Below, in pieces: positions 22,026 to 31,282 of a stretch of 45,576 bases of DNA. The notes under the pieces are model-generated. The model was not told where the DNA came from, made no database searches, and saw nothing but the letters and a program-made list of their open reading frames with translations. Each line of letters begins with the position of its first letter. Position 1 is the first letter of the stretch. The position numbers and the translations under genes are program-made. This DNA comes from a virus. The DNA is taken from positions 1 to 45,576 of IMG/VR virus record IMGVR_UViG_3300030106_004614; one strand, 5' to 3'.

Positions 22026-23224
22026 TACTCTTCAGGAGCTGGTTCTGGTTGTGCGCCAGTTCCTGCCATGATCCCAGCCTGAGCAGACTCAGCATTACGA
22101 GCATCTTCTCTTATTTGATTTTCACGCTCTTCTGCTTTGTAAGTTAAACCAAAGGGTACGATTTCGTAATCAACTTCACCAAAGTTTAATTGCACTAAGT
22201 GCCTAAAAATTTGTTGATCAGCATCAGAAATTAACCAGCCAACCATCTCTTGAAGAACAGCAAAGAATGCCTCTTCAGGAATTTGCCTACCAGTCATACC
22301 ACCAAAGCCACTTGTTGCATTTTGAAAAACTTCTGGAGGAATCCCCATTCCCTCAAATAATTCTTCCTTTAGACTTTGACCATACTCACTTAGACCTGCT
22401 GGAACAGGGCTAGACGAAGGAGCTTGATACTCCCAACTTCTAACTCCTTCACCGCCTTGAGTATTAGGTAAGGTCAACGTACCACCAGTACGTTTCTTCT
22501 CAATCATCTCTCTAGCTAAGTCTTTGTTAGAGATTTGAAGACCGTCTTTCGTTCGTGTAATTCCCGGTGGGTGATACATAATACCACCTTCAAATGCATT
22601 CTTATGGAACCACAAACGACGAATGTCTCGATAGCCTCCGTCAGACCACATCTCCCACCAAGGTATGTGCGCACCGTATAAACGGGATAAACCATACCAT
22701 GGGTGATGAGTTCTCCAGTGAACGTGCCAGAATCCTTTTGGAGTACCTAGAAAGATTTTGTTCCGACCCTGTTGAGTAATTGGGTCTGGCACATTCCTTA
22801 CAGTAAACCCTACAAGTCTACCTTGATGAGTCACACAGGCACAATCCTGTGAGTGAAGGTCTTTGAGTGTATCAAAATGAATATTACCATCCACAACACG
22901 ATACATAACTTCACTAGCTGAGTAACCCCACTCTACAGCCTTCAAAGCTCTGGCAGCAGAATTTCTCCAGAAACGAGTTACGTTCTTAATAAGAAACTGT
23001 TTTACTTTTTCATCTTCGCACTCAATTTTAAATCTTGAGTTTGCTAAGATTGGCCCTTTAACTAACCAAAGACCAAAAATGACCCGAGGGTCAGCCATCA
23101 TCTCAGAGATAACAGTAAGTCCAAAAGGAGGGCGATTACGGGCAAACAAGAAGATACCTTGATATCCACTTGGCATGTAATCCCCTGTCATCGGGTTGCC
23201 TAATAGTTCTGATGCTTTAACCAT
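22025..23224 (-). CDS. Portal protein (DUF935-like), 399 aa
   Basis: The sequence has the portal-type pattern of the Mu gp29/DUF935 group: MMADPRVIFGLWLVKGPILA near the start, VEWGYSASEVMY, YGLSRLYGAHIPWWEMW, WFHKNAFEGGIMYHPPG and SLKEELFEGMGIPPEVFQNA. It would form the dodecameric ring through which DNA enters the head. The C-terminus is acidic and Ala/Pro-rich. ATG 23224 follows immediately after the TAA that ends the -1 frame of the upstream gene. Its placement behind the tail genes and far from the terminase is unusual. Confidence 0.75.
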   Translation of the reverse strand: MVKASELLGNPMTGDYMPSGYQGIFLFARNRPPFGLTVISEMMADPRVIFGLWLVKGPILANSRFKIECEDEKVKQFLIKNVTRFWRNSAARALKAVEWGYSASEVMYRVVDGNIHFDTLKDLHSQDCACVTHQGRLVGFTVRNVPDPITQQGRNKIFLGTPKGFWHVHWRTHHPWYGLSRLYGAHIPWWEMWSDGGYRDIRRLWFHKNAFEGGIMYHPPGITRTKDGLQISNKDLAREMIEKKRTGGTLTLPNTQGGEGVRSWEYQAPSSSPVPAGLSEYGQSLKEELFEGMGIPPEVFQNATSGFGGMTGRQIPEEAFFAVLQEMVGWLISDADQQIFRHLVQLNFGEVDYEIVPFGLTYKAEERENQIREDARNAESAQAGIMAGTGAQPEPAPEE

Positions 23225-23467
23225 TTATTTACTCGTTTTGCGTATAAAGTCAGCTCGAATTTTATCAGCCTTGTCGGAGTCCTCATGTATTGCATACATA
23301 ACATTATAAACTCTCTCAGCGGTTAGCACTCCATCACTATTTCGATGTTGAACTTCTCTTTTAGCTTCTATGTAGGGTATCCACAAATAAAGATAATGAA
23401 GTTGTGAGTTACTTAGCTCGAAGGGGTTGATTCCGTAGGTTGCTGCGACATTAGCATGCTGACGTAT
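23225..23467 (-). other. -1 frame extension of the chaperone-type gene (80 codons)
   Basis: Frame 0 reads ATT AAA AAA AAA TAC. Slipping -1 on the A9 run continues as IRQHANVAATYGINPFELSN, then QLHYLYLWIPYIEAKREV, and ends RADFIRKTSK with TAA at 23227-23225, directly before the portal ATG. The frame has no usable start codon of its own over its first 56 codons. The product would be 175 residues. Confidence 0.75.
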
Positions 23468-23751
23468 TTTTTTTTAATATCCCACATCAATTTAGTAGCT
23501 TCTCGGGCTACAAAAAATGCATCTGTGCTAGATAATTCACAGTCGTAGTGTTCATGAACTAAAGCTGTAAATTTTGGAAGCCATTGAAGAACTGAATTTT
23601 CATCTTCAATATTAACGCCATCTTGCGCTCTAGAAACTAAATGATCAATGTAAATTACTTCTTCTTCCAGAAGCACGTTACCTTCCTCATCTTTGACTGA
23701 AAGAATGCAATCAAGATTAGGTATTACAAGTTCTTTACCTGTTGAAGGCAT
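23413..23751 (-). CDS. Tail assembly chaperone-type protein, 112 aa, with -1 frameshift to 175 aa
   Basis: The protein has an N-terminal beta part (VIPNLDCILSVKDEEGNVLL) and a helical C-terminal half (WLPKFTALVHEHYDCELSST, FVAREATKLMWDIKKKYVSM). A long open -1 frame follows an A9 run. A short protein plus an extended frameshift product is the standard architecture of siphovirus tail chaperones (lambda gpG/gpGT type). The gene lies downstream of the tape-measure-like gene rather than upstream, so the assignment rests on architecture rather than position. Confidence 0.65.
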   Translation of the reverse strand: MPSTGKELVIPNLDCILSVKDEEGNVLLEEEVIYIDHLVSRAQDGVNIEDENSVLQWLPKFTALVHEHYDCELSSTDAFFVAREATKLMWDIKKKYVSMLMSQQPTESTPSS

Positions 23752-23761
23752 AGCTACTCTC

Positions 23762-26092
23762 CTATGTATAGTGATTTCTAATAAAGTTAGTCTGACTTTT
23801 TGTAAAGATTGGCGACTTAACCAATCGTGGGTTCATTTGTTTTTTATTCCCTTGCAATGCAACAGGGGAAAGACCATTAGGACTACCAATAATATCATAC
23901 TCCATATCCCACTGGGAGAGCCAAAGTTCTTGCTCACCCCCACCCTTCCTTGTGATCTTATTCCTCTTTTGACTGCATACTGCATAACCTTCTCCCCATC
24001 GCATCGTTCTGGGGGGAGTGGTTGGTAAGTGAATAGATAATGCTTGGCCTGTAACTCTAATACGGTAAGTTTGAGGCCCGTGACTTTGAATCTGTCCTGC
24101 TCGTTGACTAGATGCACTAAATCTAGATGTTGTAGTATCTGCTACTTGTTGTCGGTCTCCTATTTGTTCCATCCCATCAAGAGGAATTACTCCACCATAT
24201 GCGCCTGCGTTATACGGTGCTTCCTCTGAATAAGAGCTTCCCTTTTTTTGTTCTTTATGACCGTCTTGACTTTCACCAATATCAGTTGGGTCTTCAGGCA
24301 TATCTAAAGGTACAGTCTTAGCGTTTTGATGGTTTTCTATAATTTCTACTGAAGATTCATGATGAAGTATCGTACCGTTTTTATCGTAATCTTTAGTCAC
24401 ATACTCTGGAGTATTGTGTTCGCTAAATGACTTATTTGTTTTTTCACGAACTTGGTACCAAAAGTCAGGGCTATTTTGACAAGGCTCTTGTCGAGCATCT
24501 CCTTCAAACGCTGCTTTTTTTGCACCTCGCATATTAAATGCGGGTCTTTCTACCGGATCCCAATCCTGTAAAATTATTATCCCTTGGGTGATAATGTAAG
24601 AGTCACGCACAGGAGGATAGTTGTCTGCAGGCACTTCTACTGTGATCCGGTATGACCAACCCTCTTTATCGTATGGGTGATAGAGACTCTCGTTCCATAA
24701 CTTCCAATTCCAACTTTGTTGAGTGTCACCTCTATTTTGATTTTCCATATATCGAGTAGGATCGCAACCAAAGCGAAGCATGAACGGAGCTTCTTGTGGT
24801 CTACAACCTATTAGTTCCCACTGGAAGTTAAAACTAAACTCTCTACCAAAAACACTTTCACTCATAGTGAATGATACAGGCAACGAAAGAATGTCACTTC
24901 CAGTTTGAAATCCAGAGAACCCGCCTTCACCACCAGCAAAACCAGTCCAACCAACTTCTTGTCCACCTTCTTCACCTGCCCTCATCATCTTTAAGGCAAA
25001 TCTAGATCGAATAATTAAAAGGAAAACATAATACGGATACAACCTTCGATAGTATGGATCAAAACCTTTAGCTAATTTCATTCTTCCAGAAAGATTAGCA
25101 ACCCAAACTTTCCACCCAGTGTAGTTTGTATTCGTAAAAGTAGACTTTTGAGCTATACCAGATTGAATCGTATAGTCTACAGAAATGTCGGGAGAACCCG
25201 GAGGCAAAGGCCAGCTAGTATGATGTTCTTTGTCTTCAATGTTTACAACTAGTTCAGACTTATCATCGTTTAGGGAATACTTTCTGGTACGGATGTATCC
25301 ATTTAGTAGAGGAGGTTCAAAGTATTTTCTGTAATCATCTGCACTTCTAAGAATTTCAGTTAATTTATTTGGGTCTACATACCCTCGTATCTTAATTAGA
25401 GCTTGATAGTTTTTAGTCGTGTGACCGCAGTCATCAATATCCCAAGATTGGTTATAGGTTACTCCCATTATTTCTACGGGAAGCGCGCCTTCTGCTTGTG
25501 GTACATTAAAAATAGTAGGCTTTTGTTCTTTGACTCCATTTGCTAACACTTCACATTCAGGAATGCAAAATTCAATCTCGTATTGAACTGATGCAGCTTT
25601 ATTTGCTGCAATAGGTTTCCAGCTCATTGATTGTGGTTTTGGCCCATAACTAACATCGTGTAATCCGTTAGGCTCATACGGATCATTAATATTTAATTCA
25701 TAACCAAAACCCATGTCACTGCATCTTAAATGCCTAGCAGGTTGCATTAACCTTCTTCGTAAATGTGCTAATGCAGGGTCAATAGAATGTTTATCGGTAA
25801 CTTCCCCACCACCACCTATGGCTAAATTTGAGCTATTTCCATCTCCTGCTAGGTCTACATAAGGGTAGTAATTAGCAGCTTCAGCACCTACTTCTCCTAG
25901 GTAACCTGTATCTTGCAACGTAATAACAAACTCTACCTTAAGAGCGTAACGAACATACATAAGGCTTCGTTTTGATTTATCGTAAACAGGAGTAGCATCT
26001 ATCGATGAACGAAGAGCAGGGGGAAACCTAAAACCGTTGTACTTTAGTTGGCCCTGTGTAGATACAAAGGAAACATTTCTTCCAGTTGTCAT
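23762..26092 (-). CDS. Tail or baseplate structural protein, 776 aa
   Basis: The protein begins MTTGRNVSFVSTQGQLKYNG with FRFPPALRSSIDATPVYD and carries long beta-rich stretches with many Trp, Tyr and Pro residues. The C-terminal region repeats the theme (SIHLPTTPPRTMRWGEGYAV). No enzymatic motif was found. It is encoded directly after the tape-measure-like gene, where distal-tail and baseplate-hub proteins usually lie. AGGAG with a 6-base spacer precedes ATG. The specific family is unknown. Confidence 0.65.
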   Translation of the reverse strand: MTTGRNVSFVSTQGQLKYNGFRFPPALRSSIDATPVYDKSKRSLMYVRYALKVEFVITLQDTGYLGEVGAEAANYYPYVDLAGDGNSSNLAIGGGGEVTDKHSIDPALAHLRRRLMQPARHLRCSDMGFGYELNINDPYEPNGLHDVSYGPKPQSMSWKPIAANKAASVQYEIEFCIPECEVLANGVKEQKPTIFNVPQAEGALPVEIMGVTYNQSWDIDDCGHTTKNYQALIKIRGYVDPNKLTEILRSADDYRKYFEPPLLNGYIRTRKYSLNDDKSELVVNIEDKEHHTSWPLPPGSPDISVDYTIQSGIAQKSTFTNTNYTGWKVWVANLSGRMKLAKGFDPYYRRLYPYYVFLLIIRSRFALKMMRAGEEGGQEVGWTGFAGGEGGFSGFQTGSDILSLPVSFTMSESVFGREFSFNFQWELIGCRPQEAPFMLRFGCDPTRYMENQNRGDTQQSWNWKLWNESLYHPYDKEGWSYRITVEVPADNYPPVRDSYIITQGIIILQDWDPVERPAFNMRGAKKAAFEGDARQEPCQNSPDFWYQVREKTNKSFSEHNTPEYVTKDYDKNGTILHHESSVEIIENHQNAKTVPLDMPEDPTDIGESQDGHKEQKKGSSYSEEAPYNAGAYGGVIPLDGMEQIGDRQQVADTTTSRFSASSQRAGQIQSHGPQTYRIRVTGQALSIHLPTTPPRTMRWGEGYAVCSQKRNKITRKGGGEQELWLSQWDMEYDIIGSPNGLSPVALQGNKKQMNPRLVKSPIFTKSQTNFIRNHYT

Positions 26093-26104
26093 AATTAACT
26101 CCTA

Positions 26105-27922
26105 TTAAGGTGCTGCGTCGCCCCAGATATTTGGGCCACCATCCATTACACCTAAAGCTCCCCTAGGGTCGCCTACCCATTGTGCAAGGTTGTCCCATAG
26201 AGGGTCTACTTGTTCATCATCACTTCCTAATAACCAACTTGTTACCCAGTCAAACATTCCTCCAATACCTTCTAAAAGTTCAGGTATCATTAACATGTCG
26301 AGTAGGGCTTCAATCACAAAATAAATAGCTTCTATAATTACCATTATGAGAGCTAAAATCATGTTTATAAATTTTGCAATTACCGTAATGATGTTCATTA
26401 TAAAAGTTACGATAGGTACTATTATTCGCATTAAAATTTCTTTAGTGTCTTCAAAACTAGTAAGCAACTCTCTTCTACTGTCTTCGTAATCAGCAAACTG
26501 TTCGCCCATTCTTCCAGCACGACCCATTCGTTTTTCCATCAGCTCAAGTTCTGTATTAACTCTCGCTTCAATCATCGCGCCACTAAAGCCCATGATTTCG
26601 TTATAGGCTTCTTCTACCGCAGCATTTAATTGCATAAATACTTCGAAGCCTTTTTCCATGACCTCGATAAACATGTCTACTCCTTTTAAAGGAGCAGAGA
26701 AGACTTCATCAATCATATCTCCAGCCATAGCATTGATAGGGTTTCCCCCACCACCGCCACCGTCACCTCCTCCTCCCCCAAGGAGACCACCCATCATGCC
26801 ACCACCACCGCTTCCACCACCCCCACCCAGACCTTCTTCTTCAGAAGAGGTAGGTTGTACTGCGCCTTTTGTAGCAATCCCTACGCCTATCTTCGCTGCT
26901 TTGGAGGCTTTTCCAAGAGTACCCGCATACTGATCTCTAGCAAGACCAGCACCAGCTCGGGCCATCCCCCCAAAGAAACTTAAAGCATCTCCAGCACTAC
27001 TTGCTCCAGCAGTACTTCCCGCAGCAGCTATGCTAGCTTTTCCCATAGCTTTAACGTGGCCCATACTGTCGGTATCAAATTTAGAAGATATTTCTGGGTT
27101 GTGTACCCCACCCATATCTGCAGCCATATCTCCCGCAGCGTCTTCTATTAAGTCTCCCCCTACGTCTTCTGCCAAAGTTGAAAGACCTGTTTCGTCTTCC
27201 CCTACCCCACTACCAATGACATCAGGGTCTTGTTGTCTTGCTTCAGCAGAATTAATAATTCCTTCGCTAATAACATTTTCGTCATCGTCTACAACTTCAA
27301 CATCTAAAATGTTATCATCATCTTTGTCAGAAGTACCTGATGACATTTCTGGAGAAGGTACACTAGAACTAAGGTCTTCTGCAAAACCTGTTTGAGTTCC
27401 CGCAGGCATATCATTGTAGAAATCTTTAGTCATTTCTACTGCTCGGGCAAGATGCTCCTCTTTTATCTTTCCACCAAAATCACTGATCGTCTCAAATACA
27501 ACAGCCCACATTTTTCCCATGTCAGCTAAAGAAGGCATTAGCTGTTCTGGTTCAATTTGTACAGGCTCTAGTTGAGCTTCAGATTCAATTTCTTCTGGAG
27601 TTTCAGGTTCAACAAGTTTATTGCCACCAATTCCTACCCGAGTAAATTCATCATGATCTATTTTAGATGGGCCTTGGCGAGCTTCCAAAAATTCCTGATG
27701 AACGCTTTTACCACTTTGGCTAAGAGCTTCATGATAAGTCATGGACGGTTTGCCTGACTCATCCCTGCTCTCGTCTACTAATTGTTTAGCACGAGAGTGC
27801 ATCTCCTTAGACATGTCAGACTGAGTATTTGTTGGTTTAGGAGATTGAGCTTGAGAGGGTTGAACCTTATCAGAAGAGTCTCCCTGAACCTTGATAGTTA
27901 CTTCATGTTTAGAATTAGCCAT
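26105..27922 (-). CDS. Tape-measure-like or membrane-active tail protein, 605 aa
   Basis: The N-terminal 200 residues are polar and acidic (DKDDDNILDVEVVDDDENVI). A Gly-rich linker lies at about 360-392 (GGGGGSGGGGMMGGLLGGGG). A strongly hydrophobic helical region at about 495-555 (IIVPIVTFIMNIITVIAKFI, MILALIMVIIEAIYFVIEAL) would span membranes. Tape measure proteins combine helical rods with such segments for DNA injection. The length is modest for a tape measure, predicting a short tail. It overlaps the upstream gene by 8 bases. Confidence 0.6.
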   Translation of the reverse strand: MANSKHEVTIKVQGDSSDKVQPSQAQSPKPTNTQSDMSKEMHSRAKQLVDESRDESGKPSMTYHEALSQSGKSVHQEFLEARQGPSKIDHDEFTRVGIGGNKLVEPETPEEIESEAQLEPVQIEPEQLMPSLADMGKMWAVVFETISDFGGKIKEEHLARAVEMTKDFYNDMPAGTQTGFAEDLSSSVPSPEMSSGTSDKDDDNILDVEVVDDDENVISEGIINSAEARQQDPDVIGSGVGEDETGLSTLAEDVGGDLIEDAAGDMAADMGGVHNPEISSKFDTDSMGHVKAMGKASIAAAGSTAGASSAGDALSFFGGMARAGAGLARDQYAGTLGKASKAAKIGVGIATKGAVQPTSSEEEGLGGGGGSGGGGMMGGLLGGGGGDGGGGGGNPINAMAGDMIDEVFSAPLKGVDMFIEVMEKGFEVFMQLNAAVEEAYNEIMGFSGAMIEARVNTELELMEKRMGRAGRMGEQFADYEDSRRELLTSFEDTKEILMRIIVPIVTFIMNIITVIAKFINMILALIMVIIEAIYFVIEALLDMLMIPELLEGIGGMFDWVTSWLLGSDDEQVDPLWDNLAQWVGDPRGALGVMDGGPNIWGDAAP

Positions 27923-28163
27923 CGTCTATTTCCGTTCTTATTACTGGGCCAGCGTATGACGGGATTACAGGGACTTCAAACTTTTTACGAAATGGAGAGC
28001 CTGCCCTCTCAGCACGACTCTCCAATTCTTTATCCGACCAAGAACTACGAATTCTCTCAGACTCTTCAGCTATATGAGCATCCAGTTCTGCTACCTCTTC
28101 ATCAGAACGTGGGCCTCTAGCGAAGAGCCAAGAGATTCGATTGTCAAACCTACCGTAAGACAT
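27915..28163 (-). CDS. Small charged protein between tail tube and tape measure genes, 82 aa
   Basis: The protein reads MSYGRFDNRISWLFARGPRS at the start and is charged and helical in the middle (EVAELDAHIAEESERIRSSW). It occupies the slot where tail assembly chaperones normally lie. No slippery sequence was noticed in it. Function unknown; a tail-assembly role is plausible from position. Its stop overlaps the ATG of the next gene. Confidence 0.6.
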   Translation of the reverse strand: MSYGRFDNRISWLFARGPRSDEEVAELDAHIAEESERIRSSWSDKELESRAERAGSPFRKKFEVPVIPSYAGPVIRTEIDDG

Positions 28164-28168
28164 TTCAA

Positions 28169-28687
28169 TTAGCTATACCACACAATGTCACTGTTGTAAG
28201 AAGCCAGATAGCCACTACCTGAACCGTGAGGGTATACCTGAAGTCTTAGTGGTATTCTTTTTAACCTGTTAGCAAGTTGAATTCTAACAGGAAAATTTGT
28301 TGCTAATCGAGTTTCTGCAAATGTTAAAGTTGCGGGAGCAGCGGAGGTGTTAGCATCAGCTCTGGTCAGTATGGTTGCACCACCTTGATCAGTGTGAACA
28401 TCTCCCAAAACTCCAGCTTTACCTTCAGTTGCATGCGAAGGCCAGTAAACATTTCCAGCATCTGCTGTAGCAGGTTTAGCTATTCCATACTCGATTAAAG
28501 TAGTGTTAACAGTAACATCTACTCCTCGGTAAATTTCATTTTGAATTGCGTCACCTAAGTTGTCTCCACGAACTGGTTCCGAGTAATAGTTGTGTTCAAT
28601 CTCGAATCCATCTTCAGTGGCTCCAACGTATGTCCCAGCATACGTCATGTAATAAGCACCAGCGATTGGTTGTAAAGTTAGACCCAT
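28169..28687 (-). CDS. Major tail tube protein candidate, 172 aa
   Basis: The start MGLTLQPIAGAYYMTYAGTY followed by VGATEDGFEIEHNYYSEPVR, GDNLGDAIQNEIYRGVDVTV and NTTLIEYG matches a pattern seen in phage tube proteins (YN....G.tEdGf.ie......v..D..G......i..G....v...L.E). The remainder is beta-rich. It is followed by the tape-measure region and preceded by connectors, as expected for a long-tailed phage. Confidence 0.65.
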   Translation of the reverse strand: MGLTLQPIAGAYYMTYAGTYVGATEDGFEIEHNYYSEPVRGDNLGDAIQNEIYRGVDVTVNTTLIEYGIAKPATADAGNVYWPSHATEGKAGVLGDVHTDQGGATILTRADANTSAAPATLTFAETRLATNFPVRIQLANRLKRIPLRLQVYPHGSGSGYLASYNSDIVWYS

Positions 28688-28691
28688 TTGT

Positions 28692-29153
28692 CTATTCCTT
28701 TGTCTTAAAGTAGTTCATTAAATTTGCGTCTTGGTTATCGCCACTCTCAATGTACTTAACTAATTCCTCTAAACATTCATAACAAGTTGCTGCGTTAGGG
28801 TTTGTTGTAAAGAATGAAGGATAATCAGGGTTGGACTCGTTTCCTACATAATAGTTCTGTTTAGCTCTGTCGCAAAAAAACGTCCATCTTTTTATAGGAT
28901 GTTTTTCAAACAATGTTTGTCCCAGTTTAGAGACCGCTATTGTGCCATCTACCTCACCATTTTCATCCGGTCGTAATAAACAAGCGACATCTAAAGGAGA
29001 TACGTTGTTTTTACATTTTGGACATTTGGTAGAAACATCTTTCATCAACCTTTTATTTTTAAAAGGAAGATGCTTTAATATTTTACGCTCACTGCAGGCT
29101 GGATTTTTACAAATAACAGGATGCATGTGAATACGAGGCTTGTAAATGGGCAT
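28692..29153 (-). CDS. Zinc-ribbon protein in the tail module, 153 aa
   Basis: Pairs of Cys are visible: CKNPACSERK, STKCPKCKNN, FCDRAK and TCYECLEEL. One or two zinc sites are probable. The ATG overlaps the stop of the previous gene (TAATG). It sits between the tail-terminator-like gene and the tube gene, so it may help tail assembly, but no family was recognised. Confidence 0.6.
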   Translation of the reverse strand: MPIYKPRIHMHPVICKNPACSERKILKHLPFKNKRLMKDVSTKCPKCKNNVSPLDVACLLRPDENGEVDGTIAVSKLGQTLFEKHPIKRWTFFCDRAKQNYYVGNESNPDYPSFFTTNPNAATCYECLEELVKYIESGDNQDANLMNYFKTKE

Positions 29154-29716
29154 TATGTGTAATTACCTACTCCATTGCTATAGAAAGAGCTAAACCTTGT
29201 TGCTTGGTTAAACCTACATTCCATAACTAAACCAGATGCTGAAGTTTCATCACTGTTAAACCATGTACCAGTTACTGGTAAAGGGTTAGGGTCAGCAGAA
29301 ACCCATCTAAGTTGTTCTAACATTCCTCCAGAAGCAGAACTATGATCTTCTTCAATCATGTCATTAACCTTCTGTAGGATAGTTTGATTTCTATGAACTT
29401 TTCCTATTATCTTTCTACAAAAATCTTCAATACCTACGAGTCTCTTTGTGTAAAGAGATTCTCCAAGTTTATCGAAAGGAACATAACTACTTCTAAAAGT
29501 CACTGCACAAACAATATCGTAACTTTCATGTACCCCTAAATCTGCTTGAATGTCATCAGACACTGCTGACCAGTTTGAACCGTACACAGACACAAACCTT
29601 TGACCGCAGGACGGAGGGGGTTCAGGCCCGGGCATTACATTGCACTCTAAGTCCCCTAAGTCTAATTCAGACCTAAGATGGTCACGAGTTGCGATAAGTA
29701 ATCTTCCTAAGCTCAT
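29153..29716 (-). CDS. Tail terminator/completion-type protein, 187 aa
   Basis: The pattern RLLIATRDHLRSELDLGDLE, CGQRFVSVYGSNW and VCAVTFRSSYVPFDKLGESL resembles the tail-terminator/minor-tail group (short proteins with an early helix, a central sheet and VSVY/VTF strands) that caps the tail next to the connector genes. No exact family is claimed. The gap upstream is occupied by motif copy G. Confidence 0.55.
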   Translation of the reverse strand: MSLGRLLIATRDHLRSELDLGDLECNVMPGPEPPPSCGQRFVSVYGSNWSAVSDDIQADLGVHESYDIVCAVTFRSSYVPFDKLGESLYTKRLVGIEDFCRKIIGKVHRNQTILQKVNDMIEEDHSSASGGMLEQLRWVSADPNPLPVTGTWFNSDETSASGLVMECRFNQATRFSSFYSNGVGNYT

Positions 29717-29746
29717 AATTAAAATCTGGTTATTAGTACCTATAGT
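29717..29746 (+). promoter_or_regulatory. 30-bp intergenic motif, copy G
   Basis: On the plus strand: AATTAAAATC, TG, GTTATTAGTACCTATAGT. It is 23 of 30 identical to copy B and overlaps the TAG of the 29740-30381 gene. Its orientation is opposite to the surrounding genes, and no plus-strand gene follows, so here it is unlikely to be a simple sense promoter. Confidence 0.45.
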
Positions 29747-30381
29747 TGTTTAAGTTGTTCCACTATTGCTTTAGTAGCTTTTACCATAGCTCTTTCAACA
29801 AACACTTCTTCGTTTCCAAATAAAGGACGAACCGCATTCTGTTTGTCTGCGTAAGGAACTTCAGAGCCTAATTTTACCCTTCCATCTCCCAATTCATATA
29901 TCTGATCTTTCTTCTTATAGTACCTGTTTCCAGACATTTTTGCAGGTTTAATACTTTCTACCAATCTTCCAGAGCGTATTAAAATAGGAACATTCCCACT
30001 ACTAACCATCTTCTTTGCGTCTTTCTCACCCATTACAGCAGCAAGACGACCAAAAGCAGTAGTTTTATACTTTTGTTTTTTAGTAGCAGGATTGCTTTTT
30101 TTATTACGCTTAGAAAGTAAGCTCCCTAAGCCACCTTTCTTTTGAGTAAGACGATTACGTTTTGTCTTTTCAGATAAAGGTTTCCATTTCATTCCGCTTT
30201 CATCTGCACCACCTTTAGACTTTGTTAAGAATGCTTTGTGAGCTTCTTCGTAAAAAGTGTGTGCAAAGTGACCCCAAAAAGCATCTCTTAGCTTTTCAGT
30301 TTCAGGAGTTTTCTTTCCAAGAGCTAGTGCTTTAGGTAAATCCTTTACTAAGCCTTGAAGTTTAGCACCTTTAATTTTCAT
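29740..30381 (-). CDS. Tail completion/neck protein (HK97 gp10-like or Mu gpG-like), 213 aa
   Basis: The basic N-terminal half (KLQGLVKDLPKALALGKKTP, THTFYEEAHKAFLTKSKGGA-type helix) and WKPLSEKTKRNRL are typical of gp10-like tail-completion proteins that carry the W.PL...T...R signature. Later segments SGRLVESIKPAK and EVPYADKQNA fit the same family (sGrL..Si, vpYA..qe). ATG 30381 overlaps the TGA of the previous gene. It would join the tail to the head connector. Confidence 0.7.
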   Translation of the reverse strand: MKIKGAKLQGLVKDLPKALALGKKTPETEKLRDAFWGHFAHTFYEEAHKAFLTKSKGGADESGMKWKPLSEKTKRNRLTQKKGGLGSLLSKRNKKSNPATKKQKYKTTAFGRLAAVMGEKDAKKMVSSGNVPILIRSGRLVESIKPAKMSGNRYYKKKDQIYELGDGRVKLGSEVPYADKQNAVRPLFGNEEVFVERAMVKATKAIVEQLKQL

Positions 30382-30881
30382 AGCCACTCAAATGGGAATC
30401 TTGGACTGAGGTCTTGTTTACCGTATGTACCACCAGTAGAGATCGTAGGATGAACTCGAATCTTGTGAGTTCGGAAACGATCATCAATATGTACATTGGA
30501 CATTGCAGGAGTAAGGTCTTCTCTTGTCGGAAGTCGAGGAATGATTCTGTTGAACTTGTACACTTCTTCCAGAAGAGCGATAGTCTCTTCGTACTTATCA
30601 GAGAATAGAGCAGGGTTACCTCTTCTCTGGGAGAGAAGGTAGCATGCGATCCATGTAGCCCAACGTCTCACAATAAATGAGGTTTCTAAATCCTTTTCGT
30701 CGTAATTTAGACCTGCATAGAAGTTAACCATCTCCGTGGCTTCGCCTGTGACTTCATCAATCATAGAGCTGTCTTCAGAACCACCTAAATCGTCTGAACG
30801 CAAATCTATACCAGACGCACCAAGCACTCGTTGCATTTCAGCTCTGCTAGTGTATCTATAAGCTAGTGTTTCTACAGCCAT
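30378..30881 (-). CDS. Head-tail connector (gp6-like/DUF1320-type), 167 aa
   Basis: The protein has YRYTSRAEMQRVLGASGIDL, then DEVTGEATEMVNFYAGLNYD, WATWIACYLLSQRRGNPALF and a helix ending IPRLPTREDL. This is the layout of adaptor proteins that bind under the portal. It is followed by the completion protein, with which it overlaps by 4 bases. It contains one copy of the CTCTCCCAGAGA 12-mer, encoding LSQR. Confidence 0.65.
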   Translation of the reverse strand: MAVETLAYRYTSRAEMQRVLGASGIDLRSDDLGGSEDSSMIDEVTGEATEMVNFYAGLNYDEKDLETSFIVRRWATWIACYLLSQRRGNPALFSDKYEETIALLEEVYKFNRIIPRLPTREDLTPAMSNVHIDDRFRTHKIRVHPTISTGGTYGKQDLSPRFPFEWL

Positions 30882-31273
30882 TAAGTCACCTTATCCAGTT
30901 GACGAACTTCTATCTCTAATTCATGTCTTCCAGCAGACGCTCCAGAGGCCCATGTATACTCAAAAAGAGCTACATGAGTTTCGTACCCACCTACTCTAAT
31001 TTTAGTTCCTACAATCGGATTATCCGCAGGTTGAACTGACCAAGTCAGAACTCCCCCAGAAGTTATAGTCACATTGTTTGTGTTTTTTACATCCTGATCG
31101 CTTCTGCTATTAATAATTGTACCGGATTCTTTGTCATACAACGTCAGTGTGATTGCATGTAAAGAAGACAAAGATAAAGCAGATGCGGTTTCATCTGTTA
31201 AATTAGCTGTATATAAAGCAGAAGAATTTTCAGCAACTCGTCTGTCTTCTTTGGAAAGAGTTGATTTAGACAT
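30881..31273 (-). CDS. Small beta-rich structural-type protein, 130 aa
   Basis: After a helical N-terminus the protein is made of strands (AITLTLYDKESGTIINSRSD, GVLTWSVQPADNP, GRHELEIEVRQLD), consistent with an Ig-like or BppU-like domain as found in fibre- or head-associated proteins. The TAA overlaps the ATG of the connector gene. A role in surface decoration is inferred. Confidence 0.6.
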   Translation of the reverse strand: MSKSTLSKEDRRVAENSSALYTANLTDETASALSLSSLHAITLTLYDKESGTIINSRSDQDVKNTNNVTITSGGVLTWSVQPADNPIVGTKIRVGGYETHVALFEYTWASGASAGRHELEIEVRQLDKVT

Positions 31274-31282
31274 TGTTTTCCT

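Noticed and set aside
26658-26933. Plus-strand frame with long Pro runs
   Set aside because: It is the reverse complement of the Gly-rich linker of the tape-measure-like protein and has no ribosome binding site.
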